A stretch of 64,000 nucleotides of DNA from Sphingomonas sp. Leaf67. Its GTDB lineage: Bacteria > Pseudomonadota > Alphaproteobacteria > Sphingomonadales > Sphingomonadaceae. This document shows, one piece after another, positions 6,984 to 16,510 of this stretch (the first letter of the stretch is position 1; the number at the start of each line of letters is the position of its first letter). Location of the stretch: positions 682,001 to 746,000 of the forward strand of contig NZ_LMLP01000001.1 of assembly GCF_001421965.1 (NCBI RefSeq). Direction: 5' to 3'. The notes beneath the pieces are model-generated. The model had not been told where the DNA came from and searched no databases. It worked only from the letters and a program-made list of their open reading frames with translations. The position numbers and the translations under genes are program-made.

Positions 6984-7622
6984 TTAGAAGTGGGTCGTCA
7001 GACCCAGCATCGGACGGAAGCTGTGTGCCGAGCCGAAGGTCGACACTTCGCCGCGCAGGCGGACACCCGAGTTGCCGGTGATGCCGCCCAGACCGATGTC
7101 CTTCGGACCGACTTCGAAACCGGCGCCGTAGGTCATTTCGTGATAGTCGCGGCTGGCGGTGCCGAACCGGTCGAAATTGACCCAGCGATAGCCGACCTTG
7201 CCGTAGATCAGGCCCGAGTCACCGGCGCGGAAGCCGAAACGGCCGGCTGCGCCGTAATCCCAATCGATGTCGCCCGACACGCCCTTCGAAACGCTACCTT
7301 CGGCACCGACGAACACCGGGCCCAGCGGCACGTTGAAGCCGACGATACCTTCGACCAGTGCGCCGTTCAGCTTGTCGTTACGCGGAACCTGCGGGATGCC
7401 GGCATCGGTACGCTCGGAGTCGAACTGCTCCCAGCCGCCCATGACGGCGACATAGGGTTCGAAACCGATGCCGCTGGTGCCGTCCGGTGCGGTCACGGCG
7501 GGGGCGGGTTCGGTGGTGGTCGTCGTCGTCGTGTCCTGCGTCGTGGTCGACATGTCCTGCGCGAAGGCAGGGACAGCCACGAAAGCGGCAGCGGCTGCAG
7601 CGACGGTGAAAAGCTTACGCAT
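6984..7622 (-). CDS. Outer-membrane beta-barrel protein
   Basis: A 212-residue porin-like or opacity-type outer-membrane protein. It has a signal peptide (M-R-K-L-F-T-V-A-A-A-A-A-A-F) cleaved after A-F-A, then a Thr-rich linker with seven Thr in a row, then a barrel with alternating Gly and aromatic residues ending L-G-L-T-T-H-F; the terminal Phe is the usual BAM recognition residue. The domain looks like the OmpA-like/opacity transmembrane barrel. The ATG at 7622 is preferred over an ATG 12 nt upstream because GAGG is correctly spaced for it. Substrate or role is unknown. Confidence 0.82.
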   Translation of the reverse strand: MRKLFTVAAAAAAFVAVPAFAQDMSTTTQDTTTTTTTEPAPAVTAPDGTSGIGFEPYVAVMGGWEQFDSERTDAGIPQVPRNDKLNGALVEGIVGFNVPLGPVFVGAEGSVSKGVSGDIDWDYGAAGRFGFRAGDSGLIYGKVGYRWVNFDRFGTASRDYHEMTYGAGFEVGPKDIGLGGITGNSGVRLRGEVSTFGSAHSFRPMLGLTTHF

Positions 7623-7938
7623 ACAAAACCTCATCAGCGTTTACGGTCCCGGCATCGAAGCTGTGCCGGTTTGTCCGTGGCCCCTCTGAACCCGGCAGCA
7701 CCGGCGAGGTTGCATTGCATCGCAACACTGGCGTCATGAAACTGGGATGTGTGGTATAACGGCCACGGTATCTTTCAGAGCGATGAACGAACCATGGCGG
7801 CACTGCCCGGACCATGGTGGCAATATGGCGAGGATGGTGCGACGTCGCGGCAACACCCGCAACGATCGCGGACCTGACGGATTGGTGATCCGGTCGCAGG
7901 GTGCGGCCGGACCCGCAAAAATGGCGGATGGAGGCGGT

Positions 7939-9249
7939 ATGCGACCCCAGATCATCATCTTGGGTGCCGGCTTTGGCGGGATCGCCGCAGCACAGGCGCT
8001 GCGAGGAACCGACACCGATGTGACGCTGATCGACCGGACCAACCACCATCTGTTCCAGCCGTTGCTGTATCAGGTGGCGGGCGCGGCGCTGTCGCCGGCG
8101 GACATCGCGACCGCCAATCGCGCTCTGCTGCGTCGCAATACAAACACGCGCATATTGATGGCGGAGGCGTGCGGGGTCGACGCTGCCGCCAACGAACTCT
8201 GCCTTGCCGATGGACGGCGAATTCGCTTCGACTACCTGATCCTGGCAACCGGTGCGGGCTACAGCTTCTTCGGGAACGATGGCTGGCGCGACCATGCCTT
8301 CGTCCTCAAATCGATCGATGATGCGCTGGCGATCCGGGCAGCATTGCTGGGTGCGTTCGAGCGGGCCGAGCAATGCGACGACCCGGCCGAACTACGACGC
8401 CTGCTGACCTTTGCCGTCGTCGGTGGCGGGCCGACCGGGGTCGAACTGGCCGGCACCATTGCCGAACTGGCGCGCACGACGCTGGCACGCGATTTCAGCC
8501 GGGTCGATCCGCGCGCGACGCGGGTGGTGTTGTGCGAGATGGGCGATCATATCCTCGGTGCTTTCGACCCGAAACTGTCGCAGGCGGCCCGCGCGATGCT
8601 CGAATCGCTCGGCGTCGAGGTGCGGACCGGCGAGAAAGTGCAGGCGATCGACGAACGCGGGCTGACGGTCGGCGACCAGCGGATCGATGCGGCGGCGGTG
8701 CTATGGGCAGCGGGAACGGAAGCACGCCCGGCGGCCGCATGGCTGTCGGCCGATGCCGCGCGCAACGGCGCGGTGAAGGTGCGGCCGGACTGTTCGGTGC
8801 CGGGCCATCCCAACATCTTCGCGATCGGCGATGTCGCCAGCTTCGATACCGGTGACGGCCCCCTGCCCGGCCTCGCGCCCGTCGCCAAGCAGCAGGGGCA
8901 GTTCGTCGGCGCGTTGCTGGCGGCGAAGATTGCCGGACGTACGCCGAGCGACACGTTCCGGTATCGCGATTACGGGACGATGGCGGTGATCGGCCGGTCG
9001 CGCGCGGTGGCGGAGATTGCCGGGCTGAAACTGAACGGCTTCATCGCGTGGCTGGCATGGTCGCTGGTCCACCTGATGCTGCTGGTCGATTTCCGCAGCC
9101 GCGTGTCGGTCTATGTCCACTGGGCGTGGTCGTGGTTCACCTATGGCCGGGGGGCGCGGCTGCTGACCGGCTATGCGCCCGATCCGGGGGAGCGCCCGCG
9201 CACGGCGGGGTTGCCGGAGATCGAGGCGGAAGCGCGGGCGGCGGAGTAA
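7939..9249 (+). CDS. ndh: Type II NADH dehydrogenase (NADH:quinone oxidoreductase)
   Basis: A single-subunit flavoenzyme that passes electrons from NADH to quinone without pumping protons. The 436-residue protein has the FAD-binding G-A-G-F-G-G at residues 9-14, the A-T-G-A-G loop, the NADH-binding V-V-G-G-G-P-T-G-V-E-L-A Rossmann motif, the F-A-I-G-D-V-A FAD-closing motif, and a hydrophobic C-terminus (V-H-L-M-L-L-V-D-F) typical of the membrane anchor in this family. The ATG at 7939 has GGAGG six nt upstream; a longer reading from 7747 would add a 64-residue tail without family support. Confidence 0.92.
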   Translation: MRPQIIILGAGFGGIAAAQALRGTDTDVTLIDRTNHHLFQPLLYQVAGAALSPADIATANRALLRRNTNTRILMAEACGVDAAANELCLADGRRIRFDYLILATGAGYSFFGNDGWRDHAFVLKSIDDALAIRAALLGAFERAEQCDDPAELRRLLTFAVVGGGPTGVELAGTIAELARTTLARDFSRVDPRATRVVLCEMGDHILGAFDPKLSQAARAMLESLGVEVRTGEKVQAIDERGLTVGDQRIDAAAVLWAAGTEARPAAAWLSADAARNGAVKVRPDCSVPGHPNIFAIGDVASFDTGDGPLPGLAPVAKQQGQFVGALLAAKIAGRTPSDTFRYRDYGTMAVIGRSRAVAEIAGLKLNGFIAWLAWSLVHLMLLVDFRSRVSVYVHWAWSWFTYGRGARLLTGYAPDPGERPRTAGLPEIEAEARAAE

Positions 9250-9257
9250 CCGAGCCG

Positions 9258-9480
9258 CTGGTCGTACCCCTGCGCGGGCAAGGGTCCAGATACCGTGGCC
9301 GGTCGCATGAATGGCGGATCAGCCGTACCCTCGGCGGAGGCGGGGGTCCAGAGCCAAGGGCGTTCCGATCCGTCACCCTGGGTCCCCGCCTGCGCGGGGA
9401 TACGGTCCGGGCTGAGGGCACAACCAATCGCAAACTGCCTGCCCGCGGTACCTGCGCGGGGATACGGTTTCCGGCGCAGG
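9258..9480. repeat. Cluster of degenerate REP-like palindromes
   Basis: Several copies of the GGGTCCCCGCCTGCGCGGGGAT type palindrome in varying states of decay. The clearest is GTCCCCGC-CTGC-GCGGGGA at 9382-9400, with partial copies near 9265, 9335 and 9445-9475. They fill the convergent gap between ndh and the small gene at 9549. Confidence 0.7.
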
Positions 9481-9493
9481 CACCACCAAACGC

Positions 9494-9530
9494 AAACGGC
9501 CCGCCCGCATCGACTGCGGACGGGCCGTTT
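9494..9530. terminator. Long hairpin, likely bidirectional terminator
   Basis: AAACGGCCCG and CCGC pair with GCGG and CGGGCCGTTT around a 7-nt loop, with one unpaired base on each side. It sits between the convergent genes ndh and the gene at 9549-9851, so it can serve both. T-tracts are short on both strands (TTT). Confidence 0.7.
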
Positions 9531-9548
9531 CCGGTTCGGCGCAGCGGA

Positions 9549-9851
9549 TCAGCCGGCGCGATTGCCCGCCATCGGGAAGCTGCCGAACGCGCCTGCGCCG
9601 ACCGTCCCCGAAATGGTGTCACCCTCGACGGTCGCCTCGCAGTCGAGCGTCATCGGCATCGGCACGACGATCGCGACCTTCCACGACAGCTTGTCGCCAT
9701 CGACCTTGCCATCGGTGATCTCGGTCGATCCCATCGCCCCGGAATAGCTGCCGGTGAAGCTGCCACCGTCGCTCTTGACGGTCAGCGTCGCCTGCTGGTC
9801 GCCCATCGGCGACTTGGTGATCGTGTTCCAGCTGCCATCGACATTCGCCAT
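9549..9851 (-). CDS. Small beta-rich protein of unknown function
   Basis: A 100-residue protein without a signal peptide. Alternating hydrophobic and polar residues, many Gly and Thr, and the opening G-S-W-N-T pattern suggest a small beta sandwich or lipocalin-like fold. Similar short proteins occur in sphingomonads, but I cannot name a function. It starts 11 nt after the M16 peptidase stop, so it is probably the last gene of that operon. Confidence 0.7.
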   Translation of the reverse strand: MANVDGSWNTITKSPMGDQQATLTVKSDGGSFTGSYSGAMGSTEITDGKVDGDKLSWKVAIVVPMPMTLDCEATVEGDTISGTVGAGAFGSFPMAGNRAG

Positions 9852-9862
9852 CTTCGCTCTCC

Positions 9863-12727
9863 CTACTTTGCCGCGGCGGCCGGAGCGGACGGCGGCGTTG
9901 CCGCTACCACCTCCACCGGCAGACCGAGCGCGTCAAGCTGCGGCCGGACGGTCGCCGCATTGCCGACGACCACGTAAACGAAGCGATTGGGATCGAGTGC
10001 CCGCCGTGCCGCAGCGTCAAGCTGCGGGATGGTGAGCGCACGATATTTTTGCGGCAGGGTCGCCTGATAATTGTCGGGTCGGCCGAGGAAGTCGTTGGAC
10101 TGCATCGCCCCGAGCACCGCACCTGCCGTTTCGTACGTGCCGGCCAGCTGACGGGTTTCGCCGTCGATCGACCGCTGGAACTCGACCCGGGTAACGCCCT
10201 GCTTGCCGAGGAAGCCGCTGATCTGTTCACGCAGCGACGCGATCGCCGGACCGGTCTTGTCGGCCTGCACCGGTGCGGTGATGACATAGGGGACGGCGTT
10301 CTGCATCAGGCGATAGCCACCGCCCGCGCCATAGGACCAGTGCTTCGCTTCACGCAGGTCCATGTTGATCCGACTGAGGAAGCCCGAACCGAGCACGGTG
10401 TTGGCGGTGGTGGCCGCCAGCGTGTCGGTCTTTGCCTCAAGGGGCGTCATCTGCGCCGCGACGATCAGCGATTGCGGCGAATCGGGGCGGTCGATCAGCA
10501 CGATCTTGGGCGTCGTCACCGCTCGCAGCGGCGGGAAGGCCTTGGTCCCCGCCGGGCCGGTCGCGCGCCAGTCGCCAAGACCGGCGTTGAGCGCGGCCTG
10601 CACCTCGGTCAGCGGACGGTCGGACACGACGAAGACCTTCGCCTTGTCCGGCCGCAGCCACGCACCGCGCCATGCCATCAGATCGCCGCGGGTCAGCGAC
10701 GCGACCGCCGCCGGATCACCGACGCCCGCCGCCAGCTTCGCATAGGGCGAGTCCGCGCCGTAGAGCAGCGGCGGCAGGGTCATGTCGGCCAGCCCCTGCG
10801 GATTGGTCCGCTGCTGGCCGATCTGCGCCAGCACCTGACCGCGCACCCGCTCGATTTCCGCCGGATCGAACGCCGGATTGCGCAGCACATCGGCGAACAG
10901 CAGCGCCGAACTGTTCAGATTGGCGCTGGGCGTCGAGAAGCCGATCGTCGTCTGGTCGGCCGAATTGCCGCCATAGATCGACATGCCGAGCGTTTCCTTT
11001 ACCTCGGCCAGCGCGATCGAATTGCGGGTGGTGGTGCCTTCGTCGAGCACCGCCATCGTCATGCCGGCAGTGCCGAGTTTGCCCGGCACGTCGGCGGCGA
11101 TCCCGGCGTCGAAGGCCAACGACACCTGTGTGACCGGAACGGCGGTGCGCTGGGCGTAGACCAGTTCCATACCGTTGGCGAGGCGGCTGCGCGTCACCGT
11201 GGGGAATTGCAACTGGCCGCCGGCATCGGGCACGGCGGGCATCGCGCCGCGCGTGCCCTTTGCCGGACCTTCGGCCGGAGCGGGTACGCCGTTATCGGCG
11301 ACCTTGGGGACCGCCTTCGCCTCTTCATAGCCTTCGCGGGCACCGGGAACGACGACCAGCGTATAAGCCGGGCGCGACATCCACTTCTGCGCGGCGGCAC
11401 GAGCACGGTCCGGCGTCATCGTCGCCAGCGCGGTCAGTTCCTTCTTATAGAAGCCCGGATCGTTCGAGTAGAGCTGCCCCTGCGCCAGCGCGACCGCCTT
11501 GCCCCCGAAGCCGCCGACCGACTCGAGACCGGAAATGGTGCTCGACACGTTGGTGGTGGCGACGCGCGCCACCTCGTCGGCGGTCGGGCCGGTGCGCAGA
11601 TAGTCGGCGATGATCTGGTCCAGCTTCGCCTCGACCAGCTTCGCATCGACGCCGGGGCGGACCACCGCGCGGACGACGATCATCCCGGCCTGCGACAGCG
11701 ACTGGACACCGGCCGACACCTGCACCGCCAGCTTGTCGCGCTTGACCAGTTCATTGTCGAGCCGCGACGAGGCAAGCCCGCCGAGCGCGGTCATCGCCAC
11801 GTCGAGCGCGGGCGCTTCGGGATCGTTCAGGCCCGGCACCGGCCAGACCTTCATGATCATCGTCGCGGCGACGCGGTCCTTCATTTCTTCGCGCACCGGC
11901 GCGGCCAGCGTCGGCACGTCGATCCTGGGCAGGACCGATTCCGGCCCCTTCGGAATCGCACCGAAATATTTCTCGACCAGCGGACGGGCCGTCCTGGCGT
12001 CGATATCGCCCGCCAGCACCAGCACCGCATTGTTCGGACCGTAATGGCCACGGAACCAGTTCTTCACGTCGTCGAGGCTGGCGGCGTCGAGATCGGCCAT
12101 CGAACCGATCACCGAATGACGATAGGGGTGGCCGACCGGGAAGATACCCTCGGTCATCTTGTAGCGGACGAGGCCGTAGGGCTGGTTGTCGCCCTGCCGC
12201 TTTTCGTTCTGCACCACGCCGCGCTGTTCATCGAGCACGCCCTGCGTCACCGCGCCGAGCAGATAGCCCATACGATCGGATTCGAGGAACAGCGCGCGGT
12301 CGAGCGCAGGCTTCGGCACCGTTTCGAAATAATTGGTGCGGTCGTAGCTGGTGGTACCGTTCAGGTCGGTCGCGCCGATCGAGCGCAGCGGGTCGAAGAA
12401 GTCACCCGGCGCGTTTTCCGAACCGTTGAACATGAGATGTTCGAACAGATGCGCGAACCCGGTCTTCCCCGCCGGCTCATGCTTCGACCCGACGTCGTAC
12501 CATACCGACACCGCGACGATCGGTGCCTTGCGATCGGTGTGGGTGATGACGGTCAGGCCGTTGGCCAGCGTGAATTTTTCGTACGGAATGTTCACCGGCG
12601 CGACCAGCGCGGACAGCGGCGCGGCCTTGATCGGCGCGGGCGCGGCGGCGGCGGTGGACTGGGCAAACGCACTGGACCCGACAAGCGCCGTGGACGCGAG
12701 CAGGACGGACGCGACGGTACGAAACAT
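9863..12727 (-). CDS. Periplasmic M16 zinc metallopeptidase, double-domain
   Basis: A 954-residue secreted peptidase made of two fused M16 (insulinase/pitrilysin) units. A signal peptide ends near A-F-A-Q (residue 23). The first unit carries the inverted zinc motif H93-L-F-E96-H97, and a Glu in the later N-E-K-R segment is the probable third ligand. The second unit, starting near residue 500, has the M16 fold pattern (L-A-N-G-M-E-L-V-Y) but no H-x-x-E-H, as usual for the inactive half. The ATG at 12727 follows a GGGGG tract; longer frames add 21 residues without a better signal. Substrates are unknown. Pairs of this kind usually degrade peptides in the periplasm. Confidence 0.9.
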   Translation of the reverse strand: MFRTVASVLLASTALVGSSAFAQSTAAAAPAPIKAAPLSALVAPVNIPYEKFTLANGLTVITHTDRKAPIVAVSVWYDVGSKHEPAGKTGFAHLFEHLMFNGSENAPGDFFDPLRSIGATDLNGTTSYDRTNYFETVPKPALDRALFLESDRMGYLLGAVTQGVLDEQRGVVQNEKRQGDNQPYGLVRYKMTEGIFPVGHPYRHSVIGSMADLDAASLDDVKNWFRGHYGPNNAVLVLAGDIDARTARPLVEKYFGAIPKGPESVLPRIDVPTLAAPVREEMKDRVAATMIMKVWPVPGLNDPEAPALDVAMTALGGLASSRLDNELVKRDKLAVQVSAGVQSLSQAGMIVVRAVVRPGVDAKLVEAKLDQIIADYLRTGPTADEVARVATTNVSSTISGLESVGGFGGKAVALAQGQLYSNDPGFYKKELTALATMTPDRARAAAQKWMSRPAYTLVVVPGAREGYEEAKAVPKVADNGVPAPAEGPAKGTRGAMPAVPDAGGQLQFPTVTRSRLANGMELVYAQRTAVPVTQVSLAFDAGIAADVPGKLGTAGMTMAVLDEGTTTRNSIALAEVKETLGMSIYGGNSADQTTIGFSTPSANLNSSALLFADVLRNPAFDPAEIERVRGQVLAQIGQQRTNPQGLADMTLPPLLYGADSPYAKLAAGVGDPAAVASLTRGDLMAWRGAWLRPDKAKVFVVSDRPLTEVQAALNAGLGDWRATGPAGTKAFPPLRAVTTPKIVLIDRPDSPQSLIVAAQMTPLEAKTDTLAATTANTVLGSGFLSRINMDLREAKHWSYGAGGGYRLMQNAVPYVITAPVQADKTGPAIASLREQISGFLGKQGVTRVEFQRSIDGETRQLAGTYETAGAVLGAMQSNDFLGRPDNYQATLPQKYRALTIPQLDAAARRALDPNRFVYVVVGNAATVRPQLDALGLPVEVVAATPPSAPAAAAK

Positions 12728-12912
12728 GAAACCCCCAGACATTATCGATAAACGGAATGACGGTGTATGGGGTGGTTTTGTGTCGTGCAAGCGGCATCAC
12801 GTTGCCGGTCGCCCTCTCCATTTTTACGCGCATGTAACTTATGATGTCTTGGGAGCGATCGCGCGGTTTGGCGGTTCTCATCCCGCGATCCGTGATTATG
12901 TTGCAACGCGCA

Positions 12913-13068
12913 ATGACCACTCCATTCGAAACGCTTCGCACGACGCTGCCATGGGCCGACAAGGTCGACCGCCTGCTGGCGATCGGTTGGGAAGATATCG
13001 GCGGGCTCGTCCTGGCCATGGGGGGCATCGCCTTTCTTACTGCGGTCGGAGCGTTGCGATCACGGTGA
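12913..13068 (+). CDS. Possible small membrane protein
   Basis: A 51-residue frame with one convincing hydrophobic helix (G-G-L-V-L-A-M-G-G-I-A-F-L-T-A-V) after an amphipathic start. The frame could begin earlier, at 12841 or 12898. No good ribosome binding site is visible and I know no family. It lies between the divergent M16 gene and the lipoprotein gene at 13147, in a 419-bp gap that otherwise shows nothing. Confidence 0.35.
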   Translation: MTTPFETLRTTLPWADKVDRLLAIGWEDIGGLVLAMGGIAFLTAVGALRSR

Positions 13069-13146
13069 CCCTTCGCGCGGCAATTGCCGGCGCGTCGCGA
13101 CATTTTGGCGGACATGTCTTGGTCCCGGTAGAAAGGTAAGTGCTTC

Positions 13147-13602
13147 ATGATCCGAGCGATGACGGCCCTGCTGGGCGGGACGCTGCTGGCCGCGTGCGGA
13201 ACGTCGGGGAACAGCGTGCCGTCGACGAACGCGACGGAGCAGGTCGACCTGCGGCATCTGGTCGAGACCGAGATCGCCGGCAACGGGATCGAACGCTATC
13301 CGCTGGAGGGCACGGTGATCCCGACGCCATCGGATAAACAGTCGCGCTATGAGCTGTTGCGTCAGCGCAAGACCGCCGGCGGCACGACGATCGCGATCCT
13401 GCGCCAGCAGCGCGGCGACCGCTTCGTCTATGCCCGCACCGAAGTCGACTGCGAACGCAACCTGTTCCACGTCGTCGGGGTCGCCGACACGCGCGCCCAT
13501 GTCGAAACCAACGTCGCCCATGACGGGCCGCTGCGCCCGACCGCCGGGCTACCGCTGCGGCAGGAACTGTCGCGCTTCATCTGCCAGCGGGCGCAGGCAT
13601 AA
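13147..13602 (+). CDS. Putative lipoprotein of unknown function
   Basis: A 151-residue protein with a lipoprotein signal: basic start, then L-L-G-G-T-L-L-A-A-C with the lipobox cysteine at about residue 17. The mature part is soluble and has two further cysteines that could pair (D-C-E-R-N and F-I-C-Q-R). I do not recognise a family. GAAAGGTAAG lies upstream of the ATG. It is convergent with the membrane protein gene, with only 3 bp between the two stop codons. Confidence 0.72.
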   Translation: MIRAMTALLGGTLLAACGTSGNSVPSTNATEQVDLRHLVETEIAGNGIERYPLEGTVIPTPSDKQSRYELLRQRKTAGGTTIAILRQQRGDRFVYARTEVDCERNLFHVVGVADTRAHVETNVAHDGPLRPTAGLPLRQELSRFICQRAQA

Positions 13603-13605
13603 CGG

Positions 13606-14604
13606 CTATTCGCCCGCCGGCGGCACCGCCGGCGTGGCGATCTCCGCTTCGAACGCCGGATCGGGATCGGCCACGGGCAAGGTCCCGCGCCGGCGTTCGA
13701 AGCTGGTCAGCAGGAAGAACAGCAGGTTGCTGCCCTGCGTCAGCGCGCCACCCGCCAGCAACAATCCCGCCATCGCCGCGCGCGGACCGTCGATGATGTG
13801 GCTCATTTCCAGTGCCGCCGACAGGAACAGCAGGTCGCGATTGGGCACGATCGGCAGGCGGCTGATGACCATCTGTACGGTCAGGAAGGTGATCCACACG
13901 CCCCACGACTGATCGGGCAGCACCACCGCCCATTGCGTCGCCTGTAGCAGCACGACGATCAGGATCCGGGCGACGTGGATCGCCAGCACGGTTCCGGCGA
14001 CACGCCATGACACCGACAGGATCTGGCTCCGCAACCGCAGCAGCAACGGCGTCAGGAACGCCGCGACCAGCAGGCCGGCGAGGATCATCCCCCCCGCCGA
14101 ATGGAGCCAGTCGGCGATCCATTTGGCGCGACCGGTCGCCATGAAGATGATGAGCAATCCCGAGGTGATCGCCGCCGATGCCAGCGCGGACAGGATCGCA
14201 TTGTCCTTGATCGCCAGCAGCAGCGTCCTCGACGCGATGCCGAGCCGCTGGCGTGCCCAGACGAACAAATAGAGTTCACCCGAATAGCCGACGAACGCCG
14301 AGTTGAAGACCCGCTTGCGCACGAATACCGGCAACGCGCCCGGCAGGGGTCGTCCGAGCAGGCGGCGGAAGATCCCGACCTCCGACACCGGCAGCGCCAT
14401 GAACATCACGACGAACAGGATGTAGAACCACGGTGTGCGCGGCAGGGCGGCGGCGACGTTGCTCCACCCGATCGCGCGGACCTTCAGCACCAGCCACAAC
14501 AGCACGCCAACGAAGAACAGCGCGCGGAACACCTTGCCTGCCCAGGCGGCGGCCGGGGTCTGCGACCATAGGTGCAGCCGCTGTCCGTGTTCGGCGAGGG
14601 TCAA
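13606..14604 (-). CDS. Polytopic membrane protein, flippase-like
   Basis: A 332-residue protein with about eight hydrophobic helices. The layout and the K-D-N-A-I-L and L-P-I-V-P-N-R-D-L-L-F motifs recall the lysylphosphatidylglycerol synthase/UPF0104 flippase-like superfamily, but similarity is by pattern only. It probably starts at TTG 14604, which overlaps the TGA of the upstream glycosyltransferase (TTGA) and has GGGAG nine nt before it; an ATG start at 14856 would place most of the extension inside that gene. Coupling to a GT2 enzyme suggests a role in moving or building a lipid-linked glycan. Confidence 0.65.
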   Translation of the reverse strand: MTLAEHGQRLHLWSQTPAAAWAGKVFRALFFVGVLLWLVLKVRAIGWSNVAAALPRTPWFYILFVVMFMALPVSEVGIFRRLLGRPLPGALPVFVRKRVFNSAFVGYSGELYLFVWARQRLGIASRTLLLAIKDNAILSALASAAITSGLLIIFMATGRAKWIADWLHSAGGMILAGLLVAAFLTPLLLRLRSQILSVSWRVAGTVLAIHVARILIVVLLQATQWAVVLPDQSWGVWITFLTVQMVISRLPIVPNRDLLFLSAALEMSHIIDGPRAAMAGLLLAGGALTQGSNLLFFLLTSFERRRGTLPVADPDPAFEAEIATPAVPPAGE

Positions 14605-15377
14605 GCGAACACTCCCGCCGCCCGCGAATCGGCGACGAACGTCTCGAACGCGGCGCGGGTCTCGGGATCGAGCCGGAAGCGCGAATGACGCCACGTGCCG
14701 CCGGGAAGCAGCGAGCGCAGCGCATATTCGATCGCGGCGGCGGGCGTGTTGCGGACCCGGCGTTCGAAATGGGTCCGCTCCCAGGTGTTCGATCCGTGGA
14801 AGGCGCGGACGAACAGGCCGGGCGCGTCGAGCACGCCGATACGGTCGATCGGCCAAGCCCCAAGAAAGTCGGTATCCTCGCCGCGCCGTTTTTCGGGATA
14901 GCGTGCCAGCGGATCGGCGCGGTGGACGATGCTGCCGGGGACGCCCGGCTCCAGCGTGCCGACATAGGGGTGATCGAACCAGCCGGGCGCGTCGAGATGC
15001 ATCAACGTGCCGCGCAGGACGCAGGCATCCTTGCCCTGTTCGAGCACCGCGACCTGACGCGCGAGCCGGTCGGGGTGATACCAGTCGTCATCGTCCCACT
15101 GTGCGACGATCAACCCGCGCGCGAGGTCGAGCGTGCGGTTGCGCAGACGTCCGAGCGTCGTCTCCGGCGTCTTGGCGACGCGGTCGTAGATCAGCCGGTC
15201 GGCGGGGATGTCGGCGAACAGCGGCGTATAATCCTGATCGCCGTCATCGACGACGACCAGTTCGCGGTTCGCCCAGCGTTGCCGCAGGAAACAGTCGACC
15301 GCCCGCCGTGCCAGCGCGGCACGGTTCGCGGTCACCATCACGCAGCTCACCCGCGCGCCGTCATCCGACCAGTTCAT
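14601..15377 (-). CDS. Family 2 glycosyltransferase
   Basis: A 258-residue GT-A fold enzyme that transfers a sugar from a nucleotide-sugar donor. The nucleotide-binding start V-S-C-V-M-V-T-A-N-R, the E-L-V-V-V-D-D-G-D strand and the metal-binding W-D-D-D-D-W segment are visible, followed by a G-E-D-T-D-F acceptor-side acid. Donor and acceptor are not known. The ATG at 15377 is chosen; the frame can be read from a TTG at 15413. It is divergent from the GT4 gene at 15455 with 77 bp between them and is translationally linked to the membrane protein downstream. Confidence 0.82.
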   Translation of the reverse strand: MNWSDDGARVSCVMVTANRAALARRAVDCFLRQRWANRELVVVDDGDQDYTPLFADIPADRLIYDRVAKTPETTLGRLRNRTLDLARGLIVAQWDDDDWYHPDRLARQVAVLEQGKDACVLRGTLMHLDAPGWFDHPYVGTLEPGVPGSIVHRADPLARYPEKRRGEDTDFLGAWPIDRIGVLDAPGLFVRAFHGSNTWERTHFERRVRNTPAAAIEYALRSLLPGGTWRHSRFRLDPETRAAFETFVADSRAAGVFA

Positions 15378-15454
15378 CGCCAGCGCCTTAGCCGCAGCAT
15401 GCGCACTCGACAATCGGGTGGCGCTGTCGACCCCGCACTGGTAGCCGAACGGCG

Positions 15455-16510
15455 ATGCGGATCATCTTCGTCCTGACCTATCCCAGCCATCACGGCGTCG
15501 CGGATACCGCCGAATGGCTCCGCTGGGACAATCGCGACAAGCGGATGCCGGGCATCCTGACCGAACTGGGCGTCGAGAGCGAGCTATGGGCACTGGCCCC
15601 CGCATCCCTCACTACCGTTGCGGCGCTGGGCGGGGTCGCGCCCTACCCGATCCGGCTGTTCGCGCCGTCGAACCCGACGGCCAGGACGCGCGATCAAGTA
15701 AGCGACGCGATGATCGCGGCGGCGCGCGCCGATCCGGCCGATCTGTTCGTGCTGGTCGGCAGCAATGGCGGTGCGGGGTTCGACCTGTTCGCCCGGGTGC
15801 TTCGGCCCGATCGGCGGCGGTTCGCGGTCATCATCGGCGGCGATTACTGGAGCCGGATCGTGCCGGATGCCGCGTTCGTCTTTCCCGAAACATCGGTACA
15901 GGAGGCGAAGCTGACCCATCCCGGCTGGCGTTTCTGGCGGCGGTCGGTGCCGGCGGCACGGATGCAGCGGCTGCCCAAGACGATCGACACCGATCGCTTC
16001 GCGCCCATGGCGGCCGGGAAGCGGTTCGACGTGATCGCCACCAGCCGGTTGAGCCCGTACAAGAAGTTCGACGAGATCGCGGCGCTGGCCGAGACGCTGC
16101 GGGTGGCGGTGATCGGCGACGGACCGCAGGCGGCGGAACTGCGCGCACGCTTTCCGAAGGTCGCATGGCTGGGGCACGTTCCCAACGGGCAGGTGCCGGC
16201 GATGCTGGCGCAGGCGCGGCTGTTCTTCCATGCCGGACGCCGCGACTATTTCCCGCGCGCCATTCCGGAGGCGATGGCGTGCGGTCTGCCGGTAGTGGCG
16301 TTCGACGACCGGATCGGGGCGGATGTCATCCCCGATACGTGCGGGCTGCTGGTCCGGGACAATGACTATCGCGACAAGGTGGCCGCCCTGCTGGCCGATC
16401 CGGCGGCGGTCGAGGCAATGGGTACGGCGGCGCGGGCGCATGCGGTCGCGACGCATGGGCCGCGATCGTCGGAGGCGGCGTGTCGGACGCTGATCGAGGT
16501 CGCGGCGTGA
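15455..16510 (+). CDS. Family 4 glycosyltransferase
   Basis: A 351-residue GT-B fold glycosyltransferase. The C-terminal half has the GT4 hallmarks: the S-R-L-S-P-Y-K-K-F-D loop, V-A-V-I-G-D-G-P strand, and the retaining-enzyme E-x7-E-like segment A-I-P-E-A-M-A-C-G-L-P-V-V-A-F-D that binds the donor nucleotide. The N-terminal half is less conserved, as usual for the acceptor domain. It is followed directly by a GT2 gene that starts inside its stop codon. Together with the divergent GT2 and membrane genes it forms a small glycan-assembly island. Confidence 0.85.
   Translation: MRIIFVLTYPSHHGVADTAEWLRWDNRDKRMPGILTELGVESELWALAPASLTTVAALGGVAPYPIRLFAPSNPTARTRDQVSDAMIAAARADPADLFVLVGSNGGAGFDLFARVLRPDRRRFAVIIGGDYWSRIVPDAAFVFPETSVQEAKLTHPGWRFWRRSVPAARMQRLPKTIDTDRFAPMAAGKRFDVIATSRLSPYKKFDEIAALAETLRVAVIGDGPQAAELRARFPKVAWLGHVPNGQVPAMLAQARLFFHAGRRDYFPRAIPEAMACGLPVVAFDDRIGADVIPDTCGLLVRDNDYRDKVAALLADPAAVEAMGTAARAHAVATHGPRSSEAACRTLIEVAA

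Noticed and set aside
9258..9480. CRISPR-like array
   Set aside because: Repeat units are palindromic, uneven in spacing and differ in sequence; no spacers of constant length and no cas genes.
10049..12751. 900-codon frame antisense to the M16 peptidase
   Set aside because: Composition is Arg/His/Gln-heavy and follows from GC-rich third positions of the real gene.
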